Below, piece after piece: positions 7,137-16,334 of a stretch of 64,000 nt of DNA. The notes below the pieces were generated by a model, which was not told the origin of the DNA, ran no database searches, and saw nothing but the letters and a program-made list of their open reading frames with translations. Origin of the DNA: Streptomyces sp. AC550_RSS872 (GTDB taxonomy: Bacteria > Actinomycetota > Actinomycetes > Streptomycetales > Streptomycetaceae). Numbering within the stretch: the first letter of the stretch is position 1; the number at the start of each line of letters is the position of its first letter. The stretch lies in the NCBI RefSeq assembly GCF_019049285.1, contig NZ_JAGMUL010000092.1, positions 204,725 to 268,724 on the forward strand, written 5' to 3'. Both the position numbers and the translations under genes were made by a program.

Positions 7137-8783
7137 ATGCGCGAACGCGCCCATACCGCTGTGCCCGCTGCCGTGGCGCAGCTGTCCGTCAAGGACGTCA
7201 CCAAGTCTTACGGCACTCGGACCGTCCTCGACCAGGTCTCCTTCACCGTCCGACCGGGCGAGAAGGCCGCCGTCATCGGCGAGAACGGCTCCGGCAAGTC
7301 CACCCTGCTGCGGCTGCTGGCCGCGGCCGAGACGCCGGACGCCGGCGACGTCACCGTCAGCTTCCCCGGCGGCATCGGCCATCTCGCCCAGACCCTCGGC
7401 CTCGACCCGGTCTGCACCGTGCGGGACGCGATCGATCTCGCCCTGACCGAACTGCGCGACATGGAGCACCGGCTGCGCAGCGCGGAGGAGCGCCTCGGCG
7501 AGGCGTCGGAGGACGAACTCGCCGCGTACGGTGAGCTGTTGACCGCGTACGAGGAACGCGGCGGGTATGAGGCGGACGTCCGTGTCGACGCCGCGCTGCA
7601 CGGCCTCGGGCTCGCCGGGATCACCCGCGATCGGGTGCTCGGCTCGCTCTCCGGCGGCGAGCAGTCACGGCTGGCCCTCGCCTGTGTGCTGGCAGCCGCC
7701 CCCGAGCTGCTGCTCCTGGACGAGCCGACGAACCACCTCGACGCGACGGCGGTGCGCTGGCTGGAGGAGCGGCTGCGCGCGCATCGCGGCACCGTCGTGG
7801 CGGTCACCCACGATCGTGGCTTCCTGGAGAACATCGCCACCACGATCTTGGAGGTGGACCGGGACGCCCGCACGGTCCACCGGTACGGCGACGGCTGGGC
7901 CGGCTACCGCGCCGCGAAGGCCGCATCCCGGCGGCGGGCGGAGCAGGAGTACGCGGACTGGCTGGAGGAGGTGGCCCGTACCGAGGAACTGGTCGAGGCC
8001 GCCGGGAAGCGGCTCGCCACCACCGGCAAGGATCCGCGGCAGGGCTTCGGCAAGCACCGCCGTTCGCACGAGGCGAAGCTCGGCGGACAGGTGCGGGCGG
8101 CCCGGGAACGGCTGGCCCATCTGCGGCGCAATCCGGTGGCGGCGCCGCCGCAGCCGCTGCGGTTCACAGCGGCGCTGACGGCGGCGGACGGCGACCGTCC
8201 CGTCGAGGTCCCGCTCGCCGAACTCGACGGCGTGGCGGTCGGCGAACGGCTGTGTCTGGACGGCCTGTTGACGATCACTCCCGGGCAGCGGCTGCTGGTC
8301 ACGGGTGAGAACGGGGCGGGCAAGACGACCCTGCTGCGTGTCCTGGCGGGCGACCTGGAGCCCGACGCGGGCACGGCTCGCCGCCCCGCCCGGATCGGCT
8401 ACCTGGCGCAGGAACTGCCCGCCCGCTCCACGCGGCTCCCGCTGCTGTCCGCCTTCGCCGCCGGGCGCCCTGGGGTGCCGCAGGAGTACGCCGAACAGCT
8501 CCTGACGCTGGGGCTGTTCCGTGCGGAGGATCTGCGTGTGCCGGTGGCCGCGCTGTCCGCCGGGCAGCAGCGCCGGCTACAGATCGCGGTCCTGGTGACC
8601 CGGCCCGTGGACCTCCTCGTCCTCGACGAGCCGACGAACCACATCGCGCTCGACCTGGTCGAGGACCTGGAATCCGCGCTCTCGGCCTACCCGGGAGCGG
8701 TGGTCGCGGTCTCCCACGACCGCGGCTTCCGCGAGCGGTTCCCCGGGGAGCGGCTGGAACTGCGCGAGGGCCGCAGGTGCTGA
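7137..8783 (+). CDS. ABC-F family ribosome-associated ATPase
   Basis: This soluble 548-residue protein has two ATPase domains and no membrane helices. Domain 1 has Walker A GENGSGKS (residues 48-55), signature LSGGEQSRLA and LLLLDEPTNHLD. A charged linker of about 80 residues (the part that reaches the ribosomal P site in this family) follows. Domain 2 has GENGAGKTT, LSAGQQRRLQ and LVLDEPTNHIALD. Both catalytic Glu residues are present. ABC-F proteins bind the ribosomal E site; many actinobacterial members displace macrolides, lincosamides, streptogramins or pleuromutilins, others are housekeeping. The leader-peptide-like sequence upstream favours antibiotic resistance. The ATG at 7137 follows AGGGAAAG. 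Confidence 0.95.
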   Translation: MRERAHTAVPAAVAQLSVKDVTKSYGTRTVLDQVSFTVRPGEKAAVIGENGSGKSTLLRLLAAAETPDAGDVTVSFPGGIGHLAQTLGLDPVCTVRDAIDLALTELRDMEHRLRSAEERLGEASEDELAAYGELLTAYEERGGYEADVRVDAALHGLGLAGITRDRVLGSLSGGEQSRLALACVLAAAPELLLLDEPTNHLDATAVRWLEERLRAHRGTVVAVTHDRGFLENIATTILEVDRDARTVHRYGDGWAGYRAAKAASRRRAEQEYADWLEEVARTEELVEAAGKRLATTGKDPRQGFGKHRRSHEAKLGGQVRAARERLAHLRRNPVAAPPQPLRFTAALTAADGDRPVEVPLAELDGVAVGERLCLDGLLTITPGQRLLVTGENGAGKTTLLRVLAGDLEPDAGTARRPARIGYLAQELPARSTRLPLLSAFAAGRPGVPQEYAEQLLTLGLFRAEDLRVPVAALSAGQQRRLQIAVLVTRPVDLLVLDEPTNHIALDLVEDLESALSAYPGAVVAVSHDRGFRERFPGERLELREGRRC

Positions 8784-8900
8784 GCCCCCGCCTCCAGGAC
8801 GGTACTGCCTGCTTTGTCACGTACGTATCTAGACCTGTGCGGTTCGCCGGTTCACGGTGGTCCTTCCTGTCCGTCCTATCCGCCTGGAGGGGATCCCGCA

Positions 8901-10034
8901 GTGAGACGTAGGCGATTTGTGGCAGGGGCGATCGGTACGTTCTCGGGGCTCGCACTCGGCCCGGCCACGGCACGGGCCGACGTGCCGACGCCCCGTACGC
9001 AAGGCTGGCAGGCCGTGCCGGCACCGGGCAGCACTCCGGCCGCGCAACTGCGCCGTATCGCCGCCGCCGGGCCTGGGCTGGCCTGGGCGGTGGGCGAGGA
9101 AGGCCGGGCCGGGCCGTCGCAGGGACGCGCGCTGGCCATGCTCTGGAACGGCGGCGCCTGGACGAGGACCGACCTGACGCACCTGGGTCACACGCGGTTG
9201 CTCGATGTCGCCGGTACCTGCTCCGCGGCCGCGTGGAGTGTGGGCCAGCCCGTCGGGACCGGCAGCGCGCTGCTGCGCTGGGACGGAAGCACCTGGCAGG
9301 AGGCGGCGTTCCCGGGCGCGGGTGAGACGGGCCTCCGGATGAACGCGGTGGCGGTGGACTCCGACCGGCAGGTCTGGATCTGCGGGAGCCGAGGCGGCGC
9401 CGCCGGTGTGCTGTACGGCGACGGGGGCGGGGAGGTGTGGCGCTGGCTGGAACCGCTGCCCGTCACGAGCGCGAACCTGTACCGGGTCGTGGTGCGCTCG
9501 CCCGGCGAGGTCTGGGTGGGCGGCGACCAGTCGAACGGCGGAGGCTGGTCCGGACTGGTGGCCCGCTGGGACGGTGCGTGGACGGTGCTGCCCCCGGTCG
9601 CGGGCCTGCGTCTGGGCATCGCCGATCTGCACGCGGCCGGGCCGGACGACGTCTGGGCGGTCGGCACCGAGGCAGGCATCGGCGGGCCGCCCGGCCGACC
9701 GGGCAACCCCGCCCTGTGTCACTGGGACGGCACGGCCTGGACGCGGGTGGAAGCGGGCTTCACCGTCGGGTCGTTGAGCGGCATCGCGGGCGACACGCAG
9801 GGCCGGGCCGCATGGATATCGGGCTGGAACTACCAGGATCAGAGCCGTAGTACGTATCTGCGGCGCGACGGCGACGCCTGGACCGTCGTTCGAGGGCCGG
9901 CCGGTCCAGCGCCGGCGCCGTACCTGAACGACGTGACGTCCGTTCCCGGCACCGGAGGGTTCTGGTCGGTGGGCATGACGAGTCCCACCCCGGCTCCGCC
10001 GACCGAGGCCTACACGGAGCGGCTGGAAGCCTGA
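8901..10034 (+). CDS. Secreted Tat-type repeat protein, beta-propeller-like
   Basis: A 377-residue protein. MRRRRFVAGAIGTFSGLALG followed by TARADVP is a signal peptide with the twin-arginine type RR-x-F-V pattern and an Ala-rich cleavage site. The mature part repeats short units ending in W-x-V-G or VW-x-G (AWAVG, AWSVG, VWICG, VWVGG, VWAVG, WISG, FWSVG) with LxRWDG(S/T)xW between them. That is the pattern of a beta-propeller of six or seven blades. No catalytic motif was seen; it probably binds a ligand or carbohydrate outside the cell. The GTG at 8901 was chosen because GGAGGGG lies 8 bases before it and the signal peptide starts exactly there; the longer open frame to 8814 adds non-signal residues. 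Confidence 0.75.
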   Translation: MRRRRFVAGAIGTFSGLALGPATARADVPTPRTQGWQAVPAPGSTPAAQLRRIAAAGPGLAWAVGEEGRAGPSQGRALAMLWNGGAWTRTDLTHLGHTRLLDVAGTCSAAAWSVGQPVGTGSALLRWDGSTWQEAAFPGAGETGLRMNAVAVDSDRQVWICGSRGGAAGVLYGDGGGEVWRWLEPLPVTSANLYRVVVRSPGEVWVGGDQSNGGGWSGLVARWDGAWTVLPPVAGLRLGIADLHAAGPDDVWAVGTEAGIGGPPGRPGNPALCHWDGTAWTRVEAGFTVGSLSGIAGDTQGRAAWISGWNYQDQSRSTYLRRDGDAWTVVRGPAGPAPAPYLNDVTSVPGTGGFWSVGMTSPTPAPPTEAYTERLEA

Positions 10035-10089
10035 CGCGATCGGTGCGCGTCAGCGGGATCGGCGATTCGCCGGGTCAGTGGCGGTGCCG

Positions 10090-10923
10090 TCAGTGCCGGC
10101 CCTGGAGGAATGCGATGAGAACGGCCGTGAGTTCCGCGGCGGCGTCCTCCTGGACGAGGTGGCCCGCGTGGGCGATCGGCTCCCACCGCGCGCCGGGGAT
10201 CAGTGCGGCGAGCTGTCGTCCCTTCTCGGGGGGAATCCAGGTGTCGTTGTGGCCCCAGCAGATCAGCGTCGGGACGGTGATCTCGGCGTACCGGTGCTGG
10301 ACCTCGTCGGTGTAACGCTGGTCGGCCTGGGCGATCTGCCGGTAGAAGGCCGCCTGGCCGGGGGTGCCGAGCCAGGGCTGGACGAGCCGGTCGAGGACCG
10401 CGGGGTGCAGGCCCGGGCCGCTGGCGGAGCCGACGTACTCACGGACGAGGGCCTGGTGCAGTGGGGGCGGCAACTGCTCGAAGACCTCGGCGTGCTCACG
10501 GACGAGCCGGAAGAACGGGGACCCCCACGGGGCAAGCGCCACCGGGTCGACCAGGGCGAGGGCCCGGTAGCGGACACCGTGCAGCAGATACGCCCGCAGG
10601 GCGACGGCGCCGCCGAAGTCGTGGGCGGCGACCAGCGGCTCCTTCAGCGCCCAGTGGGCCAGGAGTTCGGTGAAGACGCGGCCCTGGGCGGCCAGGGAGA
10701 CGTCCTGGTCCGCGGACTTCTCCGACTGGCCGTAGCCGGGCATGTCCCAGACGAACACCTGGTGGTCACGGGCGAGCGAACGGGCGATGGCGCGCCAGAC
10801 GTAGGAGGAGAACGGCGTTCCGTGCAGCAGGACGACCGGCGGCCGGTCGGGGTGCCCCAGCCGGTCCCAGCGCACCTGACCGGAGGTGCTGGAGAACGTC
10901 CTGGTCAGCTGCCATTCGCTCAT
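10090..10923 (-). CDS. Alpha/beta hydrolase of the dehalogenase / epoxide-hydrolase type
   Basis: A 277-residue alpha/beta hydrolase. HGTPFSSYVW (residues 34-43) provides the oxyanion hole, and AAHDFGGAVAL puts Asp102 at the nucleophile elbow. DMPGYGQSE and the catalytic HAGHLVQED near the C terminus complete the set. An Asp nucleophile is typical of haloalkane and fluoroacetate dehalogenases and epoxide hydrolases, rather than serine esterases. The start overlaps the stop of the upstream P-loop gene by four bases (ATGA), so the two are co-translated. The physiological substrate is unknown. Confidence 0.9.
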   Translation of the reverse strand: MSEWQLTRTFSSTSGQVRWDRLGHPDRPPVVLLHGTPFSSYVWRAIARSLARDHQVFVWDMPGYGQSEKSADQDVSLAAQGRVFTELLAHWALKEPLVAAHDFGGAVALRAYLLHGVRYRALALVDPVALAPWGSPFFRLVREHAEVFEQLPPPLHQALVREYVGSASGPGLHPAVLDRLVQPWLGTPGQAAFYRQIAQADQRYTDEVQHRYAEITVPTLICWGHNDTWIPPEKGRQLAALIPGARWEPIAHAGHLVQEDAAAELTAVLIAFLQGRH

Positions 10924-11663
10924 GCGTGCCCCTGCGCTTTCCGTCCCTGCTGTCTGTCGGGTCCCTGCCTGCCCCGTCCGTCGAGTCCCTGCCGTCCGTC
11001 GAGGAACAACGTGGTCACCCGCTCGGCGAGATCGTCTTCCGTCATCGTGATCTCGACCTGGACGGCGGGCAGTTGGAGACGGCGGGTCTCCGTCCGGAGG
11101 CGACTGGTGAACATCTGATCACGTTCGGCGAGATTGCGGGCGGCCTTGGCCGGATCGCTGGTCTTCCCTACGAACCCCTCTTCCGGTGCGGCCCGGCTCC
11201 GGAAGGCGGCCTGGCGGAACTCGGGGGTGGGCAGAAGCCAGACGGCGTGCTCGGGAGCGGCGAGCAGCGGTTTCACGAGATGCGGCAGCAACCGGAAGCC
11301 CTCGACGACGACACACGGCTCCTGCGGCAGCCGGAGGAGGTCTTCGACGATCAGGCCGAAGCCTTCGCCGCGATACCAGTGGAACGTGTCGAGCATGGTC
11401 TCCGGGGATCGGTTCACCCATCGTTCGTCCATGTCCATGGCCATGAACCGGTGCAGGAAGGGCGCCTCCTGGGGCGTGGTCCGTCGAGCGTGCTCCCCCA
11501 TCACGTCGTCGGTGGCGTAGAGACGCCAGCCGTTGCGGTCCGCGAGGCGACGGGCGATCGTCGACTTGCCGCCTCCGCTGCCGCCGCCGATCCAGTAGAC
11601 GTGCCGCAGCCGTGCGGGCAGCGCTGCGACGTCGGTCATCTCTTCGTCCTGCCCGGGCTGCAT
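10920..11663 (-). CDS. P-loop kinase-like protein
   Basis: This 247-residue protein has WIGGGSGGGKSTIARRLAD as a clear Walker A, and DDVMGEHARRTT follows. An acidic Walker B-like segment (VEDLLRLPQEPCVVVEGFRLL) and a C-terminal Gln/Gly/Arg-rich tail come later. The fold is that of small-molecule kinases of the adenylate/shikimate kinase type (AAA_33-like). The substrate is not evident. The ATG at 11663 is preceded by GGAGGGGAGAGGG; ATG 11639 is an alternative. It overlaps the following hydrolase gene by four bases. A link to resistance or detoxification is only a guess. Confidence 0.75.
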   Translation of the reverse strand: MQPGQDEEMTDVAALPARLRHVYWIGGGSGGGKSTIARRLADRNGWRLYATDDVMGEHARRTTPQEAPFLHRFMAMDMDERWVNRSPETMLDTFHWYRGEGFGLIVEDLLRLPQEPCVVVEGFRLLPHLVKPLLAAPEHAVWLLPTPEFRQAAFRSRAAPEEGFVGKTSDPAKAARNLAERDQMFTSRLRTETRRLQLPAVQVEITMTEDDLAERVTTLFLDGRQGLDGRGRQGPDRQQGRKAQGHA

Positions 11664-11716
11664 CCCTCTCCCCTCCGATACGGCGGTCGATGCGATGAAG
11701 CCAGTCTGGCGGCGCG

Positions 11717-13255
11717 TCAGCCGCTGGACGCCGCCGACACCTCGGCGCACAGGTACGGCCGAGCGAGCAGCAGGCCGGTGCCGGTCAGGGCGATGCCGAA
11801 GTAGACCGGCGCGAGGTGGAGGAAGTCGGTGTAGTGGATCGCGCCGTGCACCACGACGGCCGGGAGGAAGCCCGCGGCGGCCGCTGCGGTCAGGGTCCAG
11901 AACACCCAGCTCTCACCGCGTCGCCAGCCCCACGCGCTGAGCAGCGTGATCGCGACGGCGGCGGACATCAGCGCGCCGCCGAAGCCCGCGCGGTCGTGGG
12001 CGACGAAGGGCACCAGCCGGGGATTCACGGCTTCCAGCATGGGCGTGCTGGTGCCCAGGAAGGTCAGGTCGCTCGGCACGAAGACCCCGGTCAGACCGAC
12101 CACCGAGATCACCGCACCGCCGGCGAACAGCCCCGCTCCGGTGACGATCAGCAGCAGCTGACCGACCAGCGCCCGCCGCCGTTCCGGCTCCGGCCCTTCG
12201 GGCGCGAGGCGCCACCGCGGCGCGTGCGGGGTCCGCCGGACGGCGGCCAGGTACATCGGGAACAGCACGACGGCGGTGGCCGTGTGCAGGGGTTCCACGA
12301 AGCCGGTGGCCAGGAAGTAGAACAAGGTGGGGAAGCCGATCGCCCCCGAGATCAGGTACACCTCGCGGGCCCAGGGCCAGCCGCGTCTGATCCCGCCCAC
12401 GGCGAGGCCGGTGTAGAGGGCGCCGATCGCCACCATCGTGCCGGCCATGGTGATCCGGTCGTGCTGGAGGAAGTGCACGAGGTGGTGGTTGGCGTCATGC
12501 AACTCGTGCAGGGTCATGCCGAGGTAGTCGCGGTCGTACCAGAGCAGTACCGGTCCGAGGGTGATCACCGCGGCTCCGAGTCCGGCGCCCGTCATGCCGA
12601 GCCCGACGAGCAGCGCCCACCACCAGGCGGGCCAGCGGCGGGGATCGCGGCCGAGGTCCCGGAGCCGTGGAGCGGGCGCCGTGGGTGTGGCGGCTTCCGT
12701 GACGCGTGCGAACCAGCCGGGTCCGGCCTCGACGAGCACCTCGGGGCGGGCGAGGACGACGGTGTCCGGATCGGCGAGCGCGGCCGCCGCGGCGGTGACC
12801 GACGGGTCGGACACGCGGACCACGTGCGGATCGTCGTCTCCGGTGAACCCGTCGACGTGCGCCTTGAGGGCGGCCTGGGTCTCCGGGTCGCGGGCACGGA
12901 CGACCACCGGGATCGAACGCCCGGCGGCGGCCTCCCGTACGGTCTCCACGTCAGCGGCCGACACGGGCGACACCTCGACGACACCGGCCCCGAGCGGGGG
13001 CATGGCGCGGACCGTTTCGCGGGCGAGCGCGGGCGGCACCGATATGCCCAGCCGGACGGTCACGGGCACGCCGGCCGTCTCGCCGGCGAGTCGCTTCGGT
13101 GGATGGCGGTGGCCGAAGCCCCGGGCGATCAGTCGTGCGCCGGCGGGACGGGAGCCGATCGAGGCCAGCAGCCGCAGTGCGGTGCGCTGCGAGCGGCGCT
13201 CGCCGAGGACCGCGGCGGCCGCGCCGCGCAGCGGGTGATACGTCCAGTCCGGCAT
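11717..13255 (-). CDS. Large membrane protein with a dihydroorotate-dehydrogenase-like N-terminal domain
   Basis: A 512-residue protein. Residues 1 to about 200 recall the FMN barrel of class 2 dihydroorotate dehydrogenase (N-terminal DWTYHPLRGAAAAVLGERRSQ, then RGFGHRHPPKRLAGETAGVPVTVRLG and GAGVVEVSPVS). The usual catalytic loop and FMN signature are not clear, so the barrel may be inactive. From about residue 205 come some eight to nine hydrophobic helices, with HELHDANHHLVHFLQHDR between the first two, whose His residues could bind metal or haem. The stop/start overlaps the upstream FAD monooxygenase by one base, so the two are one operon. The function is unknown. Confidence 0.7.
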   Translation of the reverse strand: MPDWTYHPLRGAAAAVLGERRSQRTALRLLASIGSRPAGARLIARGFGHRHPPKRLAGETAGVPVTVRLGISVPPALARETVRAMPPLGAGVVEVSPVSAADVETVREAAAGRSIPVVVRARDPETQAALKAHVDGFTGDDDPHVVRVSDPSVTAAAAALADPDTVVLARPEVLVEAGPGWFARVTEAATPTAPAPRLRDLGRDPRRWPAWWWALLVGLGMTGAGLGAAVITLGPVLLWYDRDYLGMTLHELHDANHHLVHFLQHDRITMAGTMVAIGALYTGLAVGGIRRGWPWAREVYLISGAIGFPTLFYFLATGFVEPLHTATAVVLFPMYLAAVRRTPHAPRWRLAPEGPEPERRRALVGQLLLIVTGAGLFAGGAVISVVGLTGVFVPSDLTFLGTSTPMLEAVNPRLVPFVAHDRAGFGGALMSAAVAITLLSAWGWRRGESWVFWTLTAAAAAGFLPAVVVHGAIHYTDFLHLAPVYFGIALTGTGLLLARPYLCAEVSAASSG

Positions 13256-14436
13256 CAGTGGCTCTCGCTCTGTGTCGTGGTCGCCGGGTCAGCGGGCGGG
13301 GTCCAGCCGAGGACCGGCGTCATGGAGCGCAGCGTCGCCCGCGTCGGCGTCAGCCGGGCTGCCGTGTCGCGCAGCAGCACGGCGGGCGGCCACGACAGCT
13401 GGCCGACCGTGCCGAGGCGGGCGGAGCGGCGCGCGATGGCCTGGGTGCGAGGGCGGCGCCGCATGTCGTACGAGGTGAGCGCCGCGGTGATGTCCGGGGT
13501 GCCGTCGAGACAGTGGGCGAGGGTGACCGCGTCCTCCAGCGCCTGGCACGCGCCCTGGCCCAGGTTGGGGGTCATGGCGTGGGCCGCGTCGCCCAGCAGC
13601 GCGACGCGGCCGCGGGCGAAGGAGGGCAGCGGCGGCAGGTCGTACAGGTCGTGCCGGAGCACCGTGTCCGCGGGGACGGCGGCCAGCAGGGCGGGGATGG
13701 GATCCGGCCAGGACCGGAAACGGCGCAGCAGTTCGGCGTACTCGGACGTGCCGGAGGCGGCTCCCGGCGGCAGGGAGGCGGTGGCGAAGCAGTACATACG
13801 CCCGCCCGGCAGCGCCGTGTACCCGAATCTCTCGCCACGGCCCCAGGTCGCGGCGCCTTCGGCGGGCGGGTCGGCGAGGGGCTCGGTGACCATGCGCCAC
13901 GCGGTGTATCCGGCGTACCGGGGACCTGCCGCGGTGGGCCACAGAGCGCTGCGGACCCCGCTGCGCAGGCCGTCGGCGCCGATCACCAGGTCGGCCCGGG
14001 ACACGCCCCCGCGGTGTTCGACGATCAGTCCATCGGCCTCGTCGCGGACCGCCGACGCCTCGCTGCCCGGCCGCAGGCTGTCGGCGGGCAGCGCCTCGGC
14101 GAGCGCCCGCAACAGGTCGGCGCGGTGCAGGACGACCAGGGGATGGCCGAAGCGGCGCGTCAGTTCCGCGTTGTCCGTGCGGGACAGCCAGCGGCCGTGC
14201 CGGTCGCGTACCCCGCCGGTGGCCTCGACGGCGCCGAGTGCCCGGACGGTGCCGGCCATGCCGAGCGCCTCCAGGGCGCGCAGCGCGTTCGGCCACAGGG
14301 AGATACCGGCGCCGATCTCGGTGAACGCCGGGGCTCGTTCCAGCACCTCGACGCGCCAGCCCCGGCGGTGCAGGGCGATGGCCGCCGCGAGGCCGCCGAT
14401 CCCGCCGCCGACGATGGTCGCGGCACGCTGCGGCAT
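13255..14436 (-). CDS. FAD-dependent monooxygenase (PHBH fold)
   Basis: A 393-residue group A flavin monooxygenase. The N-terminal dinucleotide motif IVGGGIGGLAAAIAL is followed by a conserved VIGADGLRS (DG motif). LLGDAAHAMTPNLGQG (about residues 280-295) is the FAD ribityl-binding GD motif, and GQGACQALEDAV follows. The overall pattern resembles the urate hydroxylase / zeaxanthin-epoxidase-like subgroup that hydroxylates small aromatic or cyclic substrates with NAD(P)H. The ATG is one base from the start of its operon partner's frame. A TTGACA/TATAAG promoter with a palindrome lies about 100 bases upstream. Confidence 0.9.
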   Translation of the reverse strand: MPQRAATIVGGGIGGLAAAIALHRRGWRVEVLERAPAFTEIGAGISLWPNALRALEALGMAGTVRALGAVEATGGVRDRHGRWLSRTDNAELTRRFGHPLVVLHRADLLRALAEALPADSLRPGSEASAVRDEADGLIVEHRGGVSRADLVIGADGLRSGVRSALWPTAAGPRYAGYTAWRMVTEPLADPPAEGAATWGRGERFGYTALPGGRMYCFATASLPPGAASGTSEYAELLRRFRSWPDPIPALLAAVPADTVLRHDLYDLPPLPSFARGRVALLGDAAHAMTPNLGQGACQALEDAVTLAHCLDGTPDITAALTSYDMRRRPRTQAIARRSARLGTVGQLSWPPAVLLRDTAARLTPTRATLRSMTPVLGWTPPADPATTTQSESH

Positions 14437-14534
14437 GGGTCCTCGCTCTGGGCTCTGGGCGCCGCCCTCGGTCGGGCGGCCGTCGATCCGGTGCCCGAGC
14501 GGCGTGCGATGCGACGCAGGGCTGCTGAGCAGCG

Positions 14535-14567
14535 CTTATAGCAGCATGTCGACAGATGCCTGTCAAC
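14535..14567 (-). promoter_or_regulatory. Promoter with overlapping operator for the monooxygenase operon
   Basis: On the minus strand a perfect -35 TTGACA (14561-14566) is followed after 20 bases by TATAAG (14535-14540). The palindrome GACAG-GCAT-CTGTC (14551-14564) overlaps the -35, and TGTCGACA adjoins it. The long spacer with an embedded palindrome suggests control by a repressor, or a MerR-like activator that twists the DNA. The regulator is not identified. Confidence 0.5.
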
Positions 14568-14688
14568 GTGCGGCAGCACACGCGACCGCGCTCCGCAGGC
14601 AGCGACCAGGGTTCCGAGGGACGGGAGGGGTGGGCCCGTGCGCCGTCCCGACGGACCCTGCGCCCTGGGCCCGGCCCTCCCTCCCGCG

Positions 14689-14880
14689 TCAGGCCTCGGC
14701 GGGGCGGCGTTCGCGCCACCAGGAAGCCGCCCAGGCGGCGCCGGGTACGCGCCACCGGAGCTCGGGTTGCCCGGCACAACGAAGAGCAGGACGACGACGC
14801 CGGTGCCCAGCAGGCCCAGCAGGGTCCGGAGCGCGAGCGCGGTCGTCGCCGAGGCGAGGACGACGGGCGCCTCAGCCCTA
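14689..14880 (-). pseudogene. Possible membrane-protein gene remnant
   Basis: In the 535 bases between the monooxygenase and MHS genes, one minus-strand frame reads ATTALALRTLLGLLGTGV, then a hydrophobic run and VVPGNPSSGGAYPAP. A frame change would then give WAASWWRERRPAEA and a stop at 14689. The sequence GNPSSGGAYP resembles the end of the YhgE/Pip-type ABC-2 permease family. There is no start codon. The call is weak because high-GC frames can imitate membrane segments. Apart from this and the promoter at 14535 I see nothing in the gap. Confidence 0.3.
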
Positions 14881-14971
14881 AGGGACTGTTAGGACTTCGT
14901 TCGCCGTGTTGAACGGCCCTGTCGAGCCGTCGACCCTGTGTGCTTCCGGGCCGCAGACAAGGGAGTTTTCG

Positions 14972-16318
14972 ATGGCCACACAGACCACGCCCGTGAGCGC
15001 GCAGGAGTCGCGCCGCGGTGAGCGCAGGGTCGTCAGCAACATCGTGCGCGGATCGATCGGCAACTTGATCGAGTGGTACGACTGGTACGCGTACACCGCG
15101 TTCAGCGTGTACTTCGCCGCCGCGTTCTTTCCGTCCGGCGACCAGACGGCCCAGTTGCTGAACACCGCCGCGGTGTTCGCCGTCGGCTTCCTGATGCGGC
15201 CGATCGGCGGCTGGGTGCTCGGCCGCTACGCCGACCGCCGTGGCCGCCGGTCGGCGCTGACCCTGTCGGTGACGCTCATGGCGGCCGGTTCGCTGATCGT
15301 GGCGCTGACCCCGTCGTACGGGGCGATCGGGGTCGCCGCGCCGGTCCTGCTGGTGACCGCGCGGCTGTTGCAGGGCCTGTCGGTCGGTGGTGAGTACTCG
15401 ACGTCGGCCACCTATATGTCGGAGGTGGCCTCGCCCGGCCGGCGCGGCTACTACTCCAGCTTCCAGTACGTCACCCTCATCGCCGGCCAACTGACCGCGC
15501 TCGGCCTGCAAATCGTGCTCCAGCAGGTGCTCAGCGCGGCGCAGATGGAGGCATGGGGCTGGCGGGTCGCGTTCGTCGTCGGTGCGGCGGGGGCGATCGT
15601 CGTGCTGTGGCTGCGGCGCGGGATGGACGAGTCGGAGAGCTTCGAGCGCGCGGCGGCCGGGGAAGGCGACGGCAAGAGCGGCGGGCCGGCGCGCGGCAGC
15701 CTGCGGATGCTGCTGTCGTACCCCCGGCAGTGCCTGGTCGTCGTCGGGCTGACGATGGGCGGCACGCTGTTCTTCTACACGTACACCACGTATCTGCAGA
15801 AGTTCATGGTCAACACCAGCGGCATCGCCAAACCGACGGCGGCCTGGATCAACTTCTTCGCGCTGCTGGTGTTCGTGGTGCTCCAGCCGGTCATGGGGCT
15901 GCTGTCCGACCGGGTGGGCCGGCGTCCGATGCTGATCGCGTTCGGCGTGCTGGGCGCCGTGGTCGTGGTGCCCTCGCTGACGCTGCTGTCGCACACCAGC
16001 GACCCCGTGTACGCGTTCCTGCTCATGGTCGGGCCGCTGGCGGTCAGCTCCCTCTACACCTCGATCAGCGCGGTCGTGAAGGCGGAGCTGTTCCCGACCT
16101 CGATCCGGGCGCTGGGCGTCGGCCTGCCGTACGCGCTGACCGTGGCCGTGTTCGGCGGAACCGCCGAGTACGTCGCCCTGTGGTTCAAGGACGCCGGGCA
16201 CGAGAGCTGGTACTTCTACTACGTCACCGCCTGTGTCCTGATTTCGCTGCTCGTCTACATTCGGATGCGCGAGACGTCCGACGGATCGCCGCTGGAGACC
16301 GAGACCCGCGATCACTGA
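14972..16318 (+). CDS. MHS-family MFS transporter, dicarboxylate type
   Basis: This 448-residue transporter has twelve predicted helices. NLIEWYDWYAYTAFS is the family start seen in KgtP and ShiA. GRYADRRGRR is the MFS loop 2-3 motif, and LLQGLSVGGEYSTSATYMSE is the substrate-site helix of metabolite:H+ symporters. SDRVGRRP is the second-half copy of the loop motif. It likely imports an organic acid such as 2-oxoglutarate or another carboxylate. The ATG at 14972 follows AAGGGAG at proper spacing. It leads an operon of RR, histidine kinase and TAXI binding protein, an arrangement in which the sensors usually regulate the transporter. Confidence 0.9.
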   Translation: MATQTTPVSAQESRRGERRVVSNIVRGSIGNLIEWYDWYAYTAFSVYFAAAFFPSGDQTAQLLNTAAVFAVGFLMRPIGGWVLGRYADRRGRRSALTLSVTLMAAGSLIVALTPSYGAIGVAAPVLLVTARLLQGLSVGGEYSTSATYMSEVASPGRRGYYSSFQYVTLIAGQLTALGLQIVLQQVLSAAQMEAWGWRVAFVVGAAGAIVVLWLRRGMDESESFERAAAGEGDGKSGGPARGSLRMLLSYPRQCLVVVGLTMGGTLFFYTYTTYLQKFMVNTSGIAKPTAAWINFFALLVFVVLQPVMGLLSDRVGRRPMLIAFGVLGAVVVVPSLTLLSHTSDPVYAFLLMVGPLAVSSLYTSISAVVKAELFPTSIRALGVGLPYALTVAVFGGTAEYVALWFKDAGHESWYFYYVTACVLISLLVYIRMRETSDGSPLETETRDH

Positions 16319-16334
16319 CGGAAGGGAGGCGACC

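Noticed and set aside
11816..14881. A 1021-codon plus-strand frame over the membrane protein and monooxygenase
   Set aside because: Antisense to two genes with clear family motifs; no domain of its own.
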